In this document: piece after piece, positions 24,020 through 31,532 of the stretch | Position numbering within the stretch: position 1 is the first letter of the stretch | How the letters are laid out: each line of letters starts with the position of its first letter | Virus record (IMG/VR): IMGVR_UViG_3300005529_000062 | Coordinates: 1 to 43,866 of that record | DNA length: 43,866 nt | Direction: 5' to 3' (one strand) | From: a virus | Made by a program: the position numbers and the translations under genes | Notes under the pieces: model-generated | Database searches by the model: none | Told to the model about the DNA's origin: nothing | Seen by the model: only the letters and a program-made list of their open reading frames with translations

Positions 24020-24107
24020 CAAAGAGCGGAATCTTCAGCCAGTGAGTCAGCAGTAGAGCTAGAACCACAATGGCAGCGACAGCCAGCGCATAGTTGAGTA
24101 GTCGCAT
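24012..24107 (-). CDS. Possible 31-residue membrane peptide
   Basis: On the minus strand, ATG at 24107 and TGA at 24012-24014. The product is a near-ideal single membrane helix (LAVAAIVVLALLLTHWL) with a short basic start (MRLLNY) and a basic end (FAR). Only 8 bases overlap the adhesin gene, so it fills most of a 162-base gap. The Shine-Dalgarno is weak (AGG about 8 bases upstream). It resembles type I toxin peptides in size, but that is only a resemblance. It may be chance. Confidence 0.25.
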   Translation of the reverse strand: MRLLNYALAVAAIVVLALLLTHWLKIPLFAR

Positions 24108-24181
24108 TCTGCCTGCATTGTGCGGCAAGAACCGGCAGGAATTTGCTGCGACAAAGATTTGTTACGAAAACGGAACACGCT

Positions 24182-25675
24182 ATGAAGACCCTGATCGCAC
24201 TCACCAGTTGCCACGCCTACCGCGACCGCGCGGACTCGATCCGCGAAACCTGGGCGCAAGAGATTGGCGAGCGGGCCGACTTCCGCGTGTTTCTCGGGGC
24301 TGGCGAGGCCAAACGTCCCGATGAAGTCACGCTGGACTGCCCCGACGGCTATCACTACCTCTCAGCCAAAACCCAACTGATCCGGCGTTGGGCACTCAAG
24401 CACGGCTACGAGTTCGTTTGGAAGGTGGATGACGATTGCTATCTGCGACCGGAACGTCTCTTCGCCAGCGGACTGAATGCCTACGACTACGTAGGCAGAT
24501 TGCGCGGGCCATCGGGGAACTACGCCAACCCCTACTGCTCGGGCTTCTGCTACGGAACCAGCAGAAAAGCTTTGGAGCTATTGGCGCCGCTTGACTGGGA
24601 CGCCTCGGACGATTTCTCGGAAGATCGTTGGACGGGAAACCAGCTCATGCGCTTCGGCATTACCCCGTTTAATGCTACCCAGATGATCGTCGAGTATTCG
24701 AAGAATTCCGCCATCAGCGGCCGCGAACCACCGCTTGCCGGCAATTCCGTGATTGCCTCCTGCGAATATCGGCCTGATCTCATGCGGCGGGTGCATGAGC
24801 AGTTCAAATCGGGGAAGCGTTCGGCAATGGGCGAGTTCGTCCGTCCGCAAGGTTCACTCAGCCGTGTGGCCATCATGATTAAGACCTTCCTGCGCGATGG
24901 CTATTTGTTCCGCTGCCTAGAAGGCCTCGAAAAGAACTTTCCCGAATCGAAGATCGTCGTAGTCGATGACGGCCATGAGTCAGGCAAGGGATCGCCCTAC
25001 AACAAAATTAGCAAGTACGCCGACCTCAGGGCGAAGCAACACGCCTGCATCTGGCTGCCCTTCGATTCAGGCTTCGGCGCGAAAGCCAACGCCGCGATTC
25101 CCGAGTGCATGAAAAAAGAATACGTGCTGATCGGCTCGGATGACTTCGACTTCAACGACCCGAACGTGCGGCCAGGAGTCGAAGCCATGCAGAAGGTGCT
25201 CGATGCGGTTCCGAGTCTCGGGCTGGTGAGTGGGCGAGTCGATAACAATCCCTATGAGTTCTGCTGGGAGCCATTCGAGCGCGGACTGAAAGAAGTCCCC
25301 AAGTATCACGGCACTGGACACGTCAACGGAACGACTTATCACTTGTGTGATTTGACGGTGAACTATTCGCTGGTGCGGACGAAAATCTTCGATCCGCAAT
25401 TCGGCGGCATCAGGTGGGACGGCGGACAGGTGAAGATCGGCGGAGGAGAACACTCGGCCTTCTTCATTGACTTGCAACGCAGCTATTGGTCCGTGGCCTA
25501 CGTCGAAGGTGCCAACATCAACCAGATGAAGTTCTCGCCCTTCGAGAAAGCGCAACGCCAGCACAAGGGCTACGACGAGATGCGGGCGCGGGCAAGGAAA
25601 CCGGGAAGGCCTTGTCTGAAGGAAAGAGGCATTGATACTTACATCTTGGGAGATGGGACGGTGGAGATTTCATGA
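24182..25675 (+). CDS. Two-domain glycosyltransferase, GT31-like plus GT12/GT2-like
   Basis: 497 residues from the ATG at 24182. The N-terminal domain (1-215) follows GT31 beta-1,3-glycosyltransferases: SCHAYRDRADSIRETW, FRVFLGAG, YLSAKTQLIRRWAL, and a DDD metal motif at 83-85 (WKVDDDCY). The C-terminal domain (226-497) is a second GT-A fold: RVAIMIKTFLRDGYLFRCLE, IVVVDDGHESG, GSDDFDF at 318-324 and GGEHSAFFIDL at 421-431, close to the D-x-D and H-E-x-x-F-F pattern of GT12/B4GALNT-type enzymes. It could add two sugars in sequence to a virion protein, host glycan or modified base. Acceptor unknown. Confidence 0.7.
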   Translation: MKTLIALTSCHAYRDRADSIRETWAQEIGERADFRVFLGAGEAKRPDEVTLDCPDGYHYLSAKTQLIRRWALKHGYEFVWKVDDDCYLRPERLFASGLNAYDYVGRLRGPSGNYANPYCSGFCYGTSRKALELLAPLDWDASDDFSEDRWTGNQLMRFGITPFNATQMIVEYSKNSAISGREPPLAGNSVIASCEYRPDLMRRVHEQFKSGKRSAMGEFVRPQGSLSRVAIMIKTFLRDGYLFRCLEGLEKNFPESKIVVVDDGHESGKGSPYNKISKYADLRAKQHACIWLPFDSGFGAKANAAIPECMKKEYVLIGSDDFDFNDPNVRPGVEAMQKVLDAVPSLGLVSGRVDNNPYEFCWEPFERGLKEVPKYHGTGHVNGTTYHLCDLTVNYSLVRTKIFDPQFGGIRWDGGQVKIGGGEHSAFFIDLQRSYWSVAYVEGANINQMKFSPFEKAQRQHKGYDEMRARARKPGRPCLKERGIDTYILGDGTVEIS

Positions 25676-26256
25676 AACCCATCGTCCTCATCGCCTCTTG
25701 TGGGCGTGACCGCGCTGGGCAGGAATCGCAAGCCGCACTCTTGCGCGGAGTCATCGACTATCGCTTCGTGCTCGGTGCTGGCAATTCCAACGCAATCGAA
25801 GACGAACTGATCCTTCCCGTGCGTGATGACTATTTAGCACTCCCCGTCAAGATGCGGGCAGCGTTCCGCTGGGCACTGGAGCATGAATACGACTACGTCT
25901 TCAAATGCGACCGCGACACCTTCCTTCATGTCGACCGGTTGCTCGCTTCTGGCCGTGAACATGCGCAAGCGGGAGATGACTTCGTTGGACTGGTGGGCAA
26001 TCCTGGCGATTGCTGCGGCGGCGGGGCGGGTTACTGGCTTTCAAGAACAGCCATCATCGCCTATCTCGAAAGCTATGACGAACGTCAGCTCGCACTCAGC
26101 CCACGTCAGCAACTGGAAGACTGGTGCCTGTTCTGGTCGCTGGATCGTGCGAACCCGCGTATCTCGCCGGTTTGCGACCGAAGATATTGGGATTTAAGAC
26201 TCGGGCCTGTGCCTGATCCGGAGACGAACATCACATGGAATCCGTGGAAACCATAA
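25672..26256 (+). CDS. GT31-like glycosyltransferase, short
   Basis: 194 residues, starting by ATGA overlap. It matches the N-terminal domain of the upstream enzyme: IVLIASCGRDRAGQES, DYRFVLGAG, LALPVKMRAAFRWAL and a D-x-D motif at 80-82 (FKCDRDTFLHVDRL). A CCGGGAGYWLS segment probably lines the acceptor site, as the equivalent GGPGYWLS does in the third copy. Short for the family but apparently complete. It overlaps the methyltransferase gene by 22 bases. Confidence 0.65.
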   Translation: MKPIVLIASCGRDRAGQESQAALLRGVIDYRFVLGAGNSNAIEDELILPVRDDYLALPVKMRAAFRWALEHEYDYVFKCDRDTFLHVDRLLASGREHAQAGDDFVGLVGNPGDCCGGGAGYWLSRTAIIAYLESYDERQLALSPRQQLEDWCLFWSLDRANPRISPVCDRRYWDLRLGPVPDPETNITWNPWKP

Positions 26257-26861
26257 GCGAAGTGAAAACCGCCGAACTCATCGACAAAGCCTTCTCCTTC
26301 GGCATGATCCAGGTGCGCGACGAGATTACTGCGTTTGTCGAGTTCCTGAAACAGCGTCCACTGCGAAACGTAATGGAGATTGGTTCGGAATCGGGTGGAA
26401 CCTTCTATCTCTGGACGCAACTCGCGAAACTCGGCGGACTGAAAATCTCGCTCGACAAGCCGGACGGAGAATCGGGGAGTTGGCTCTACAAGGAACCTGA
26501 CGCGCTGGCCAAGCGCACGGCTTTGTTTCAGTCCTTCGCGCCGCGAGTGAAAGTGGTTACCGGAGACTCGCACTCCCCAGAAATCAAACAACAAGTCGCG
26601 GACATTCTCGGCCAAGAGAAACTGGATTTCCTCTTCATCGACGGCGATCACTCCTACGAAGGCGTGAGAGCCGACTGGGAGATGTATCGCGAGTTTGTGC
26701 GTGAAGGTGGAATTGTGGCCTTCCACGATATCCAGCACTTGGGGCCGAAAGTGTTGTGGAAAGAGCTGGCGGACGAAATGACGTTTAAGGATCGCGTATT
26801 CAAGATGCGCGAGTTCAATTCGCGCTTGCACTGGGCGGGGATTGGCGTCATTGAGTTGTGA
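26235..26861 (+). CDS. Class I SAM methyltransferase, CmcI/Methyltransf_24-like
   Basis: 208 residues. SAM-binding motif I is VMEIGSESGGTF (47-57), followed by LKISLDKPDG, VVTGDSH and the family signature LDFLFIDGDHSYEGVRADW (130-148), then GGIVAFHDI with H164 and D165. This is the CmcI / rhamnosyl O-methyltransferase type, which methylates sugar hydroxyls using a metal held by Asp/His residues. Between glycosyltransferases, it probably O-methylates the glycan they build. Start chosen as the ATG at 26235, overlapping the upstream gene. Confidence 0.7.
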   Translation: MESVETISEVKTAELIDKAFSFGMIQVRDEITAFVEFLKQRPLRNVMEIGSESGGTFYLWTQLAKLGGLKISLDKPDGESGSWLYKEPDALAKRTALFQSFAPRVKVVTGDSHSPEIKQQVADILGQEKLDFLFIDGDHSYEGVRADWEMYREFVREGGIVAFHDIQHLGPKVLWKELADEMTFKDRVFKMREFNSRLHWAGIGVIEL

Positions 26862-27538
26862 GTCTCTCTGATCTCCAGATTGAGGCCAACTTTCCTCTGT
26901 TGGCCTCGGCCACGGTTCTGCTCGATCGCAAACTGCGGCAAGGGAAGTACGACCGCATCCTGCTTTCGGCGCGTGACTGTTACATGCAAGCCCATCTCTG
27001 GCGACAGATGTTTCCGTCAACGCCCTACCAGGTCATCTATTGGCTCACCAGCCGCTGGGCGCGGATCAAGGGATTGAACGGTTACTTGGATTACTGTGCG
27101 CCGCTTTTTCGCGGTAAGCCCTTGATCTTCGACCTGGTCGGGACTGGAGAATCCATCCGGACGTTATTCAAGCGCATGGGAGTCGATTGCGACTACCTGC
27201 TCTTGCAGAGCGATCCTCGCAAACAAGCGCCGCGCTTGCTCGATGCCGAAGGCGATCTCGAAGGATTGAACACCGCGCCTCACCCGATGGTGATTGATGT
27301 AACCGCCCACGCCTGGCCAGTCTATGACCCATCCGGCAACGACGGAGCAGACTATTTCGCCGCGATTGGTGGTCGAGTGTTCATGGAAAACTCGAAACGT
27401 CCGCACTATTCGGACTTTATCGACGCCAGCGAAGCCGAACTGCTCGCGAGAATGCGCCAGGCGCAGAAGCTGATTGCAGAGAACGACTGCCTGTTCCATC
27501 CCTTCCACGCCCAGCGGCGAGCGGAGGATTGGCAGTGA
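26858..27538 (+). CDS. Unknown protein, HAD- or PRTase-like
   Basis: 226 residues from a GTG overlapping the previous stop (GTGA). It has YDRILLSARDCYM, VIYWLTSRWARI, a LIFDLVGTGESIRTLFKRMG segment and LLLQSDPRK. The S-A-R-D ... S-R ... D-x-x-G-T-G-x-S order resembles the C-terminal part of predicted HAD-superfamily hydrolases of glycan gene clusters and, less well, the PRPP loop of phosphoribosyltransferases. No single motif decides. Its place between methyltransferase and glycosyltransferase genes suggests a role in sugar precursor or glycan modification. Confidence 0.4.
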   Translation: MSLSDLQIEANFPLLASATVLLDRKLRQGKYDRILLSARDCYMQAHLWRQMFPSTPYQVIYWLTSRWARIKGLNGYLDYCAPLFRGKPLIFDLVGTGESIRTLFKRMGVDCDYLLLQSDPRKQAPRLLDAEGDLEGLNTAPHPMVIDVTAHAWPVYDPSGNDGADYFAAIGGRVFMENSKRPHYSDFIDASEAELLARMRQAQKLIAENDCLFHPFHAQRRAEDWQ

Positions 27539-28239
27539 AATACCTCGTCGCCATCAGCAGTTGTTACGACTTCGAAAAGAACCGCAACAACGACGCCATG
27601 CGGGACACCTGGCTGCCTGATCTTCAAAGGTTCGGCGTCGATTACCGCTTCTTTTTCGGAGTCGGCCAGGGCGCCGAAAGCACAAGGCTCAAGCATGACT
27701 GCGTACTACTGCCATCGGTTGAAGATGACTACGGCCACCTGACCTACAAGACCCGCGCCTCGCTTGGCTGGGCCTTCGTACACGAATACGACTTCGTCTT
27801 CCGCTGCTTCCCTGACACCTACGTGCGCGTGGATCGGCTGATGACCTGTGGCTTTCAGAACTTCGATTACTACGGTGACTTCCGCGGCGATCCTTCAACC
27901 AATGAAGTCACTCATCAGAAAGCCCAGAACTATGCCTCGGGCGGACCTGGCTACTGGCTTTCAAAGCGCGCCTATTCGCTTTTAATCAGCGCTCCGGTGC
28001 TGGGCGTGTGGCGGGATGAAATCACTCCCTACACGGAAGATTTGTGGTGCGGAAATATTCTAGGGCGGCATCTCGAACTGAAACTCAAGTACTTCGATGA
28101 CACCAAGCGCTTCATCAACCGAGGCAGCCGCTCCTGGCCGACTCCGGAAAATGACGTAATTACGTCGCATCTTTCCTGCCCCGAGAAATACACGCCCGAG
28201 TTCATGTACGCGGCCCATCAGCCGTGGAGGAAGCGATGA
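27535..28239 (+). CDS. GT31-like glycosyltransferase, degenerate metal motif
   Basis: 234 residues from GTG at 27535, which overlaps the previous stop and follows GGAGG; a TTG six bases earlier is less likely. It is a third paralogue: LVAISSCYDFEKNRNND, MRDTW, DYRFFFGVGQG, LTYKTRASLGWAF. The position of the D-x-D motif reads RCFPDTYVRVDRL (F92-P93-D94), so the first Asp is lost. ASGGPGYWLSKRAYSLL is well kept. It may use another residue for metal, be inactive, or act as an assembly partner of the other two enzymes. Confidence 0.6.
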   Translation: MKYLVAISSCYDFEKNRNNDAMRDTWLPDLQRFGVDYRFFFGVGQGAESTRLKHDCVLLPSVEDDYGHLTYKTRASLGWAFVHEYDFVFRCFPDTYVRVDRLMTCGFQNFDYYGDFRGDPSTNEVTHQKAQNYASGGPGYWLSKRAYSLLISAPVLGVWRDEITPYTEDLWCGNILGRHLELKLKYFDDTKRFINRGSRSWPTPENDVITSHLSCPEKYTPEFMYAAHQPWRKR

Positions 28240-28643
28240 CGCTTGAAGAGCAACTGATCCGCGACGAAGGCCTGCGACTCAAGCCCTACAAGGATTCCGT
28301 GGGGAAAACCACCATTGGCGTCGGGCGCAATCTCGATGATGTCGGCATTTCGCGGGAAGAAGCGTTGACGCTTTTAGAGACGGATATCGACCGCGCCTCG
28401 GCGTGGGTGAGAACGCAACTGCCGTGGAGCTTGAACCTGAACGAAGCGCGTCAAGCGGCACTGGTCAACATGGCCTTCAATATGGGCGAACGGCTAACGA
28501 CATTTGCGCAGTTTCTCAGGAAGCTACAGGCCGAAGACTACGCTGGCGCTGCCGCCGAAATGCTCGATTCACTTTGGGCAAAGCAAGTGGGTGATCGGGC
28601 CCACAGATTAGCCAGCCAGATTGAAACCGGGGAATGGGTGTAG
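28236..28643 (+). CDS. Endolysin, T4-type lysozyme (GH24)
   Basis: 135 residues from the ATG at 28236, overlapping the previous stop. Counting from this start the T4 lysozyme triad falls at exactly E11, D20 and T26 (RDEGLRLKPYKDSVGKTTIG), which also supports the start. The rest has ALVNMAFNMGERLTTF, the usual GH24 helix. It hydrolyses peptidoglycan between MurNAc and GlcNAc. There is no signal peptide, so release should depend on a holin, and a candidate follows 28 bases later. Confidence 0.9.
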   Translation: MTLEEQLIRDEGLRLKPYKDSVGKTTIGVGRNLDDVGISREEALTLLETDIDRASAWVRTQLPWSLNLNEARQAALVNMAFNMGERLTTFAQFLRKLQAEDYAGAAAEMLDSLWAKQVGDRAHRLASQIETGEWV

Positions 28644-28670
28644 GGAGAAAACATAAGGGGAGAAATCAAC

Positions 28671-29078
28671 ATGCACGAAACACATTTTCAATCGCAGTTC
28701 ACGGCTGCCGCCGTACTTGAATACCTGCTTCACTTCTTGCAGAAGTGGTCAAAGACGCCGTGGATCAGTGAACACACAACCAAGATCACAGTCGCCTTCC
28801 GCGCGCTTTTTGCCTTCGCCGCTACGCTCGGAATCAACTGGAAATATTCCGGTGACACGCACACGCTGGTCATCACTGGGCTGAGCGCCATCGCCATCCT
28901 GACTGGCCTCTGGCACATCGTTTCCCAGTACGCCATGCAACACGCCTTCGGCGGACTGGTGCGGTCGGGGAATCTCGACAAAATCAAAGAGATCGTCGCG
29001 GACGCGGTTCAATTGGCGCTAGCGGATAAAGTCTCCGCAGAAGCTGCCGCGCCGCAGGCAAAACCGGCGGGCGCGTAA
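28671..29078 (+). CDS. Holin candidate
   Basis: 135 residues with AAGGGGAG before the ATG. Two hydrophobic segments, about 38-56 (ITVAFRALFAFAATLGI) and 65-85 (TLVITGLSAIAILTGLWHIV), with a short loop and a helical, Ala-rich C-terminal tail. Topology and position directly after the endolysin fit a class II-like holin that opens the inner membrane. No holin family was recognised by motif. Confidence 0.6.
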   Translation: MHETHFQSQFTAAAVLEYLLHFLQKWSKTPWISEHTTKITVAFRALFAFAATLGINWKYSGDTHTLVITGLSAIAILTGLWHIVSQYAMQHAFGGLVRSGNLDKIKEIVADAVQLALADKVSAEAAAPQAKPAGA

Positions 29079-29082
29079 ACAC

Positions 29083-29268
29083 ATGAACGCCTCCATCCAG
29101 ATCAAGAAGAGCTACGAAGTAGTTGCCTGGCTGTCTCTAGAACAGGTCAAGCTTCTGCTCGAAAGGGGCGAACTCACGCTCGGCGCTGGCGTCGGCACCG
29201 TCTGCCTTTCCATCCAGGCGATTGACCGGATCGCAGCCCAAGAGTTGCTAAAGAAAGCAGAGAAATAA
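29083..29268 (+). CDS. Small hypothetical protein, lysis region
   Basis: 61 residues, starting five bases after the holin candidate's stop. Amphipathic helices (SLEQVKLLLERGELTLG, IAAQELLKKAEK) around a short strand with a Cys. No family recognised; it could be a lysis regulator only by position. Confidence 0.45.
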   Translation: MNASIQIKKSYEVVAWLSLEQVKLLLERGELTLGAGVGTVCLSIQAIDRIAAQELLKKAEK

Positions 29269-29270
29269 TC

Positions 29271-29582
29271 GTGGGCCTGATCTCCATTCCCGATCCCGTC
29301 TCGATCTTTGAATCCGCCAAGAATGCGGGCATGGAGCGAGACGAGATCAATGCTCTCGCCAGCGCCGCTTACAGCTCATGGATCACGGCGATGTGGCGGT
29401 CCGGCTCGTCGAAGTGGGCGCAGTGGATTGGCGAAGGCAAAGCTCTGCAGGATGCCGCCACGGCGATGTACCTCAGCCTGCAAGAGCTCGAAAAGAAAAA
29501 CTTCCTGACCTTAACGGTGCCGAGTGACCTGCTCGACGCCGCCAACCTTTCACGCTTTCAGACTTCCTTCAAGGAGAAATGA
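29271..29582 (+). CDS. Hypothetical helical protein, lysis region
   Basis: 103 residues from a GTG three bases after the previous stop. Mostly helix, with WITAMWRSGSSKWAQWIGEG in the middle: four tryptophans in 20 residues. No family recognised. It lies between holin and the last gene of the late operon. Confidence 0.45.
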   Translation: MGLISIPDPVSIFESAKNAGMERDEINALASAAYSSWITAMWRSGSSKWAQWIGEGKALQDAATAMYLSLQELEKKNFLTLTVPSDLLDAANLSRFQTSFKEK

Positions 29583-29588
29583 ATTCCT

Positions 29589-29948
29589 ATGGGTAACAAA
29601 TTTGTCAGCTTTCTCGAAGCCGTCGGAAAAGACTTCGTCAAGGGGTTGAATGTGATCCTGCCCCTTGCGCAGACCGGCGGCGAAGTTGCAGTTTCGCTTT
29701 TCGCTCCAAGCCTCGGGCCGCTCTTCAATTCGACGGTCCATGCGGTAATCACCGCCGAACAAAATGCCGCCGCTCTCGGTAAGCAGAGCGGAACCGGAGC
29801 GCAAAAACTCGCAGCCGTAATCTCGATTGCTGGCGGACTCATCAAGCAGGGCTTGACCGATCTCGGGAAAGCCGCCGATGATGCCGCTGTCCAGAATTAC
29901 ATCAACGCCGTAGTTACCATCCTGAATTCCGTTCCAGCGCAAGGCTGA
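29589..29948 (+). CDS. Hypothetical protein, end of late operon
   Basis: 119 residues. Alternating hydrophobic and small residues with LNVILPLAQTGGEVAVSLFA, then AVITAEQNAAALGKQSGTGAQKLAAV, a helix-turn pattern seen in small phage proteins of unknown function. Moderately hydrophobic but without a clear membrane helix. It is the last gene before the terminator at 29967-30013. Confidence 0.5.
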   Translation: MGNKFVSFLEAVGKDFVKGLNVILPLAQTGGEVAVSLFAPSLGPLFNSTVHAVITAEQNAAALGKQSGTGAQKLAAVISIAGGLIKQGLTDLGKAADDAAVQNYINAVVTILNSVPAQG

Positions 29949-29966
29949 GCACTCCAAAAGCAAACA

Positions 29967-30013
29967 GGCAGTCCGGGTCTATCGAAATGATCCACTCGGG
30001 CTGCCCGTTTTTC
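29967..30013 (+). terminator. Terminator of the late operon
   Basis: GGCAGTCCGGGT (29967-29978) pairs with ACTCGGGCTGCC (29994-30005) with minor mismatch, followed by CGTTTTTC. It lies between the converging late operon and the minus-strand gene at 30035-30301 and could serve both. Confidence 0.7.
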
Positions 30014-30034
30014 TATCCTGCCGCCGTAGCTCAC

Positions 30035-30301
30035 TTACGCGGCTTTCCCGACAACCGCCAATTCTTTCCGCTTCTGCGCGGCGCGAGCTTTATTGGCCTT
30101 AGCGATCTTGCGCCGAGTAGTCAGCGACATCTGGCGCTTGCCCGATCCGCGAATCACGTTGCTGGTTCCGTTCCCGAGGAATCGCTCGGTGGCTTCGAGG
30201 TGATTGGCGACATTCAGCATCTCGCCCGCCCTTTCGCGGAGCGTGTTGATGGTGATAGTGACGTTTTGAGGATTCTGGGAGCGTGAGCTTTTGGTTTTCA
30301 T
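30035..30301 (-). CDS. Basic DNA-binding-like protein on minus strand
   Basis: 88 residues from the ATG whose first base is 30301, with AAAGGAG (30315-30321) upstream. A longer reading would place 62 extra codons through the promoter region and is rejected. N-terminal half: NVTITINTLRERAGEMLNVANHLEA, strand and helix. The C-terminal part is very basic (GKRQMSLTTRRKIAKANKARAAQKRK), resembling the R-x-K-I-A-x-A-x-K-A-R tails of small phage and host DNA-binding proteins. It is the only firm minus-strand gene, facing the late operon, so it is a candidate regulator. Confidence 0.65.
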   Translation of the reverse strand: MKTKSSRSQNPQNVTITINTLRERAGEMLNVANHLEATERFLGNGTSNVIRGSGKRQMSLTTRRKIAKANKARAAQKRKELAVVGKAA

Positions 30302-30328
30302 GGTTGAAGCTATTCTCCTTTGCCGAAA

Positions 30329-30357
30329 AGTGTAGCCCCAATCGAGGGGTAACCCAA
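30329..30357 (-). promoter_or_regulatory. Candidate promoter for the minus-strand gene
   Basis: On the minus strand TTGGGT (30352-30357) and TACACT (30329-30334) are separated by 17 bases. The spacer holds CCCC-6-GGGG, a small inverted repeat that could be an operator. The -35 match is weak. Confidence 0.3.
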
Positions 30358-30402
30358 ATAGTGCTAGCAGTTTAGGAATTGACAGAGTTACCATACGCCC
30401 CA

Positions 30403-30603
30403 ATGCAGAAGAAATCTCTCGGCCAGGTCGCATACGAGGCTTACTTCGAGCAATCAAAGGGAAAGTCTTTGATCTCTGGCGCGCCACTTCCTGAATTCGG
30501 AGCGCAGCGGCAGGATGTACAAGCTGCTTGGGAAGCCGCAGCCGATGCGGTCACGGCAGCATTGATCGGAGATGGCAAGCTGCCAAGCGCGAGGGTGGGA
30601 TGA
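30403..30603 (+). CDS. Small phage protein with QVAYEAY motif
   Basis: 66 residues from the ATG at 30403. KSLGQVAYEAYFEQSKGKSL, then LPEFGAQ and VQAAWEAAADAVTAAL: a pattern that recurs in small phage proteins of unknown function. A TTG at 30379 is an alternative start but would coincide with a TTGACA. It is divergent from the minus-strand gene and begins the rightward early block. After it, 30604-30800 contains only a 7-bp hairpin (CGCAGGA 30650-30656 with TCCTGCG 30671-30677) and no clear gene. Confidence 0.6.
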   Translation: MQKKSLGQVAYEAYFEQSKGKSLISGAPLPEFGAQRQDVQAAWEAAADAVTAALIGDGKLPSARVG

Positions 30604-30800
30604 CAGTGGCAGCGGCAAACATGCTCTGTGTGATTGCCAGTGCTACTCTCGCAGGATAGACGCGCGCGACTCCTGCGTAAAATCAGGTTAGTAGGTGGCG
30701 AACGCCGGGAGAGTGTGCATAGGCTTTTGGGATTCTCTGCGGGTTTGCTCCCACGATTGCCGAACGTGACAAACGAATAAATCCGCAGCGCGAAGTTTCA

Positions 30801-31271
30801 ATGACCTCTTCCATTCCCACTCCCGCCGAGATCGACCAAGCCGCGAAAGAATTCCTCGCGCTCAGGGATAACTATCTGCAGGCGAAGCTGGCCGCGACCG
30901 AAGCCCAACAGCAGATGGAACTCAAAAGCGAACTACTGAAAGACCTGGTCGAGAAACACGGCGGCCCACACGCCGAGAAATCGAAGATCGTTCACGGCGT
31001 GAACTACGAGTGCGTAGTCACCTTTGGACAGATGGTCTCGGTCGATGCAGTCGCGGTCGAGAACTTCCGCGCAGCACTCAAAGAAGCCAAGCAGACTCGC
31101 CTGCTCAAGAAAATCTTCGACGTGGTCGAGCGCGTCACCTTGAAGCCGGGAGCCTCGCAGATCGTGCGCGGGGAAAAACTCTCCGCGAAACTCCTGAACC
31201 TATTCGCCAAGTGCGAAGTGATAAAAGCCAAGACTCCCAGTCTACAGGTGAGATTGAAGGAAGCGGCGTAG
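30801..31271 (+). CDS. Hypothetical coiled-coil protein
   Basis: 156 residues. The N-terminal half is a long helix (EIDQAAKEFLALRDNYLQAK through ELLKDLVEKHG), then a short strand-rich part (VNYECVVTFGQMVSVDAVAV) and a basic C-terminus. No family recognised. First gene of a coupled pair with the membrane protein that starts directly after its stop. Confidence 0.5.
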   Translation: MTSSIPTPAEIDQAAKEFLALRDNYLQAKLAATEAQQQMELKSELLKDLVEKHGGPHAEKSKIVHGVNYECVVTFGQMVSVDAVAVENFRAALKEAKQTRLLKKIFDVVERVTLKPGASQIVRGEKLSAKLLNLFAKCEVIKAKTPSLQVRLKEAA

Positions 31272-31475
31272 ATGGAAGAAGTAGCGACTCAGCAATCATG
31301 GCGACAGCTCGGAATTACCTTTGCGCAAGTAGTTCCACGCCTCATCATCGCCATCCTAATCGCCATCCCCTTGTGGGGATTCGCCATCGTCTTGCGATTC
31401 ATTTTCGAGGAGCTGCACACTGGATGGAGATTCGGTGGACAGCTCGTCGACGGATTCTGGAAAAACGTTCGGTAA
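31272..31475 (+). CDS. Small membrane protein
   Basis: 67 residues, starting at the base after the previous stop. One or two hydrophobic spans at about 20-45 (VVPRLIIAILIAIPLWGFAIVL, shortened here to LIIAILIAIPLWGFAIV). Charged ends. No family recognised; possible superinfection exclusion or toxin role is speculative. Confidence 0.5.
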   Translation: MEEVATQQSWRQLGITFAQVVPRLIIAILIAIPLWGFAIVLRFIFEELHTGWRFGGQLVDGFWKNVR

Positions 31476-31532
31476 GCTGCAACTATTTTCACATTGCGCT
31501 TCTCTCCTCAACAGAGTTAGCATCCGGCGCAT

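Noticed and set aside
30379-30407. Perfect TTGACA as a forward promoter
   Set aside because: No acceptable -10 lies 16-18 bases downstream, and a start there would exclude the ATG at 30403.
30600-30659. 19-residue ORF with ATGA overlap
   Set aside because: Too short and featureless to support.
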